Assembly (NCBI RefSeq): GCF_003688895.1
Contig: NZ_REFV01000019.1
Location: 1-54,134 of the forward strand
Source: Dokdonia sinensis
Lineage (GTDB): Bacteria > Bacteroidota > Bacteroidia > Flavobacteriales > Flavobacteriaceae
Reading direction: 5' to 3'
DNA: 54,134 bases
Each line of letters begins with the position of its first letter. Within the stretch, counting starts at the first letter, position 1. Shown here piece after piece: positions 52,901-54,134 of the stretch. Under the pieces are notes generated by a model. That model was not told the origin of the DNA and did not search any database. It saw only the letters and a list, made by a program, of their open reading frames with translations. The position numbers and the translations under genes were made by a program.

Positions 52901-54134
52901 GCTTCTGCCACTATTACCCAACCAGCTACTGTTGTGGGAGGTAATGTAGCAGCGACAGATGAGAATGGAGTCACCGCAAACGATGGAAGTGCTACAGCGC
53001 AAGGAGTAGGCGGGACACCTCCTTATACATATTCTTGGAGCAACGGAGAATCTACACAGACAATTACGGATCTTGATAGTGGAGATTATACCGTGACAAT
53101 AACTGATGGTAACGGTTGTACTTATATAGAGACGGTAACGGTAGGCTCGGCTAACCAAACGCCCACGGCAAACGACGACGAAGAAACTACCCTAGAAGAC
53201 ACACCAGTAAATATAGATGTTACAGATAACGATGATTTCGGTGCTGACGGACCTTCTATAGGAACAATTACGATCATCACGCAACCTTTAAATGGTACTG
53301 CAACGGTAAATGATAATAATACGCCCAACGATCCTTCAGATGACACCATAGACTATACGCCTGGGCCTAATTACAATGGCACAGATACATTAGAATATCA
53401 AATTGAAGATAGTAATGGGGATACCGCTTTCGCGAAAGCGGACATCACAATAACACCTGTTCAAGATGCCTTTGACGATGCGGCAACAACAGATGAAGAT
53501 GAGCCGGTTCAAATTGATATCCTTGATAATGATTTATTTTCAGGCAATTATCCAGACGATTTTGAGGTCTCGGCAGTTAGAACACCTGCAAATGGAACAG
53601 TAACAATTTTGCCAAATGGTGAGGTAGTCTATACGCCAAACCCTAACTATAACGGAACAGACACTTTTGATTACACGGTTACGGTAAATCATCCTGACGG
53701 GACAACTTCTACCGAAATAGCAACTGTGGTGGTTACTATAATCCCTAAAGCAGATGTTACAAATGACTCTGAAACTACTTTAGAAGACGTTCCAGTATTA
53801 GTTGATATTCTTCCCAATGATGACTTCTCTGGAGTTTATGGGCTTGATTATGAAACAACTTCAGTAACCAATCCTGCAAATGGAACGGTAACAATCAATG
53901 GCGATGGAAGTGTGACATATACTCCAGACCTCGACTATAGTGGAACAGATACCTTTGACTATACTGTAACCGTTTTAAATGCTGATGGTACAACTGAAAC
54001 AGAGACTGCTACGGTAGTTGTCACCATCCGTCCAGTAGATGCTAATGATGATAGCGCTACGACCGATGAGGACGTGGCTGTTGATATTGATGTATTTGAC
54101 AACGATGTGTTGGGCGATCCTACGATTGACACAG
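49961..54134 (+). CDS. Giant VWA/SprB-repeat adhesin, 3' end outside window
   Basis: The frame is open for 1391 codons to the window edge. A signal peptide (to about 30) is followed by a von Willebrand A domain (about 70-280) with MIDAS residues D77, S79, S81 and a second D195. A Cys-containing beta region (to about 515) is followed by seven SprB-type repeats (about 518-1064; pattern SGGTPPYTYQWSNGATTQNLSGL-AG-Y-VTVTD). Then come three cadherin-like repeats and the start of a fourth (from about 1066; pattern DEDTPV-IDV-DND---YTPNPNYNGTDTFDYTV). It is probably a surface adhesin, perhaps of the gliding/type IX secretion kind. A palindrome copy encodes AFAKA at 1156-1160. Confidence 0.9.
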   Translation, partial: MKRLLQYKGMVKVKSVCLFIIASFFFTISAQGQSNDPNVTIEKIAVPNPDTCNQFDVTISITGNPPPQPVEAVLVIDRSGSMGNNGGPPDSNGNLPIDYAQDAALNFVEELFLASNNPTGLNKVGLVTYADTATQDTGLLEDTPANRILLTNAINNIITTGFTNVHDAILEADDLLSTQGTFDCGTSRSIVLLTDGVANRRNNTDGTLDGCQETVDLNQPNTAGNDTDCITFAIDAGVAAQTTVVGTELYEQSIYSIGLLSFYENDAVRLNNATVTLEGIQNTGGATVTFEAADLTGIYSDILGQLVFAARALPGQSLVSNQVSAGFDLVPGSIVSSETPDASDVTINGDVLEWFVEQVGNETITLQYSIVAENDAICGVSDSGSSVINYINASCQQSSAFFPSPQFCVPCPELNAAIERDECNDAIVYDGTFSFRDDDANMPLCGTLEDNFLWTFFLNGNVIGTSTQLDGTFNYTGAAPFEGTLSATLSYDGTFGGGCALSTDDATTTTIIPQEVAVIATPTDVSCFGGSDGSISLSVSGGTPPYTYQWSNGATTQNLSGLTAGVYEVVVTDSAQCSVPVSPAQTTVGQPEPIAVNITRVNATSAQGCNDGEATAIATGGTAPYSYQWSASTGNQTGSTATALPAGTHSVTITDQNGCTLTQSVVVDCTNTCDAVVAIIGDVTNVSCAGENTGAATVGASSNANLGATFTFTWSNGQIDSGVTTSTISNLLQGVYTVSVTIDGTVCDPVEQSVSISEPDSPVSVTASATDETGPGLSNGTATANPSGGTPPYTYLWNTGATTQSISGLAPGTYNVTVTDDNGCTVQVPVTVNPGSCLNLSISTNATPVSCNGFSNGSASSVTTGGTGPFTYSWSNGATTQNLSNLPAGTYIVTVTDSFSACTAQSSVTVNEPSVLSSGIAVANVLCRNDNTGSLNLTVNGGTTPYTFAWSTGATSEDLVGLAAGGYTVTITDANGCTTSASATITQPATVVGGNVAATDENGVTANDGSATAQGVGGTPPYTYSWSNGESTQTITDLDSGDYTVTITDGNGCTYIETVTVGSANQTPTANDDEETTLEDTPVNIDVTDNDDFGADGPSIGTITIITQPLNGTATVNDNNTPNDPSDDTIDYTPGPNYNGTDTLEYQIEDSNGDTAFAKADITITPVQDAFDDAATTDEDEPVQIDILDNDLFSGNYPDDFEVSAVRTPANGTVTILPNGEVVYTPNPNYNGTDTFDYTVTVNHPDGTTSTEIATVVVTIIPKADVTNDSETTLEDVPVLVDILPNDDFSGVYGLDYETTSVTNPANGTVTINGDGSVTYTPDLDYSGTDTFDYTVTVLNADGTTETETATVVVTIRPVDANDDSATTDEDVAVDIDVFDNDVLGDPTIDT
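53425..53440. repeat. CTTTCGCGAAAG palindrome, copy 15
   Basis: The core at 53427-53438 lies in the first cadherin-like repeat of the adhesin, read as AFAKA in the strand before the next repeat. Confidence 0.9.

Overview
The window is a chromosomal segment of a marine-type member of the Flavobacteriaceae (Bacteroidota). The evidence is the gene families (DUF3667, DUF4173, DUF4920, MnmD, MtaB, and an adhesin with SprB repeats), promoters of the form TTG-N18/19-TAnnTTTG, start regions that almost all lack a Shine-Dalgarno sequence, and the gene order rpsU-xerD-hpf-tRNAs-tuf-secE-nusG-rplKAJL-rpoBC. A Dokdonia-like genus is possible, but I cannot prove it from sequence alone.

Layout: 1-1300 holds a higBA-like toxin-antitoxin pair between short inverted repeats. 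1310-5744 (minus strand) holds accD, fbaA, a DUF2071 gene and ilvE. 5842-7065 holds a DUF4920 lipoprotein and mnmD. 7340-11044 (minus) is a small membrane-protein operon with a Coq4-like protein, a winged-helix regulator and two matching operator-like sites. 11224-16853 holds a DUF4442 protein, a GlmU-like protein, a solitary oligopeptide-binding lipoprotein, a four-helix-bundle protein bracketed by heptanucleotide arrays, and mtaB. 17264-20871 holds htpG and small secreted or redox proteins. 21066-26473 clusters nucleotide signalling and potassium genes: diadenylate cyclase, two DUF3667 paralogues, a class III nucleotide cyclase, PspC and a K+ channel. 26567-30390 holds an alanine/sodium symporter, a helix-hairpin-helix protein and an acyl-CoA dehydrogenase. 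30498-45974 is the translation and transcription core. 46311-48949 holds a DUF3467 protein, a heme-oxygenase-like protein and RF3. 49445-54134 holds a secreted protein and a giant VWA/SprB adhesin that runs off the window.

The strongest feature not explained by genes is a palindromic element with core CTTTCGCGAAAG. It occurs 15 times exactly, plus several degenerate copies, both between genes and inside genes. Inside genes it is read in all three frames, most often as AFAKA. It resembles highly iterated palindromes such as cyanobacterial HIP1, but I do not recognise a described function. Other repeat classes are a ~120-145 bp dispersed element with inverted ends, 50-bp tandem units, hexanucleotide runs, and heptanucleotide arrays. 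One heptanucleotide array forms the 5' coding sequence of the peptide-binding lipoprotein and could make it phase variable.

No CRISPR array, rRNA operon, prophage or insertion-sequence transposase was seen.
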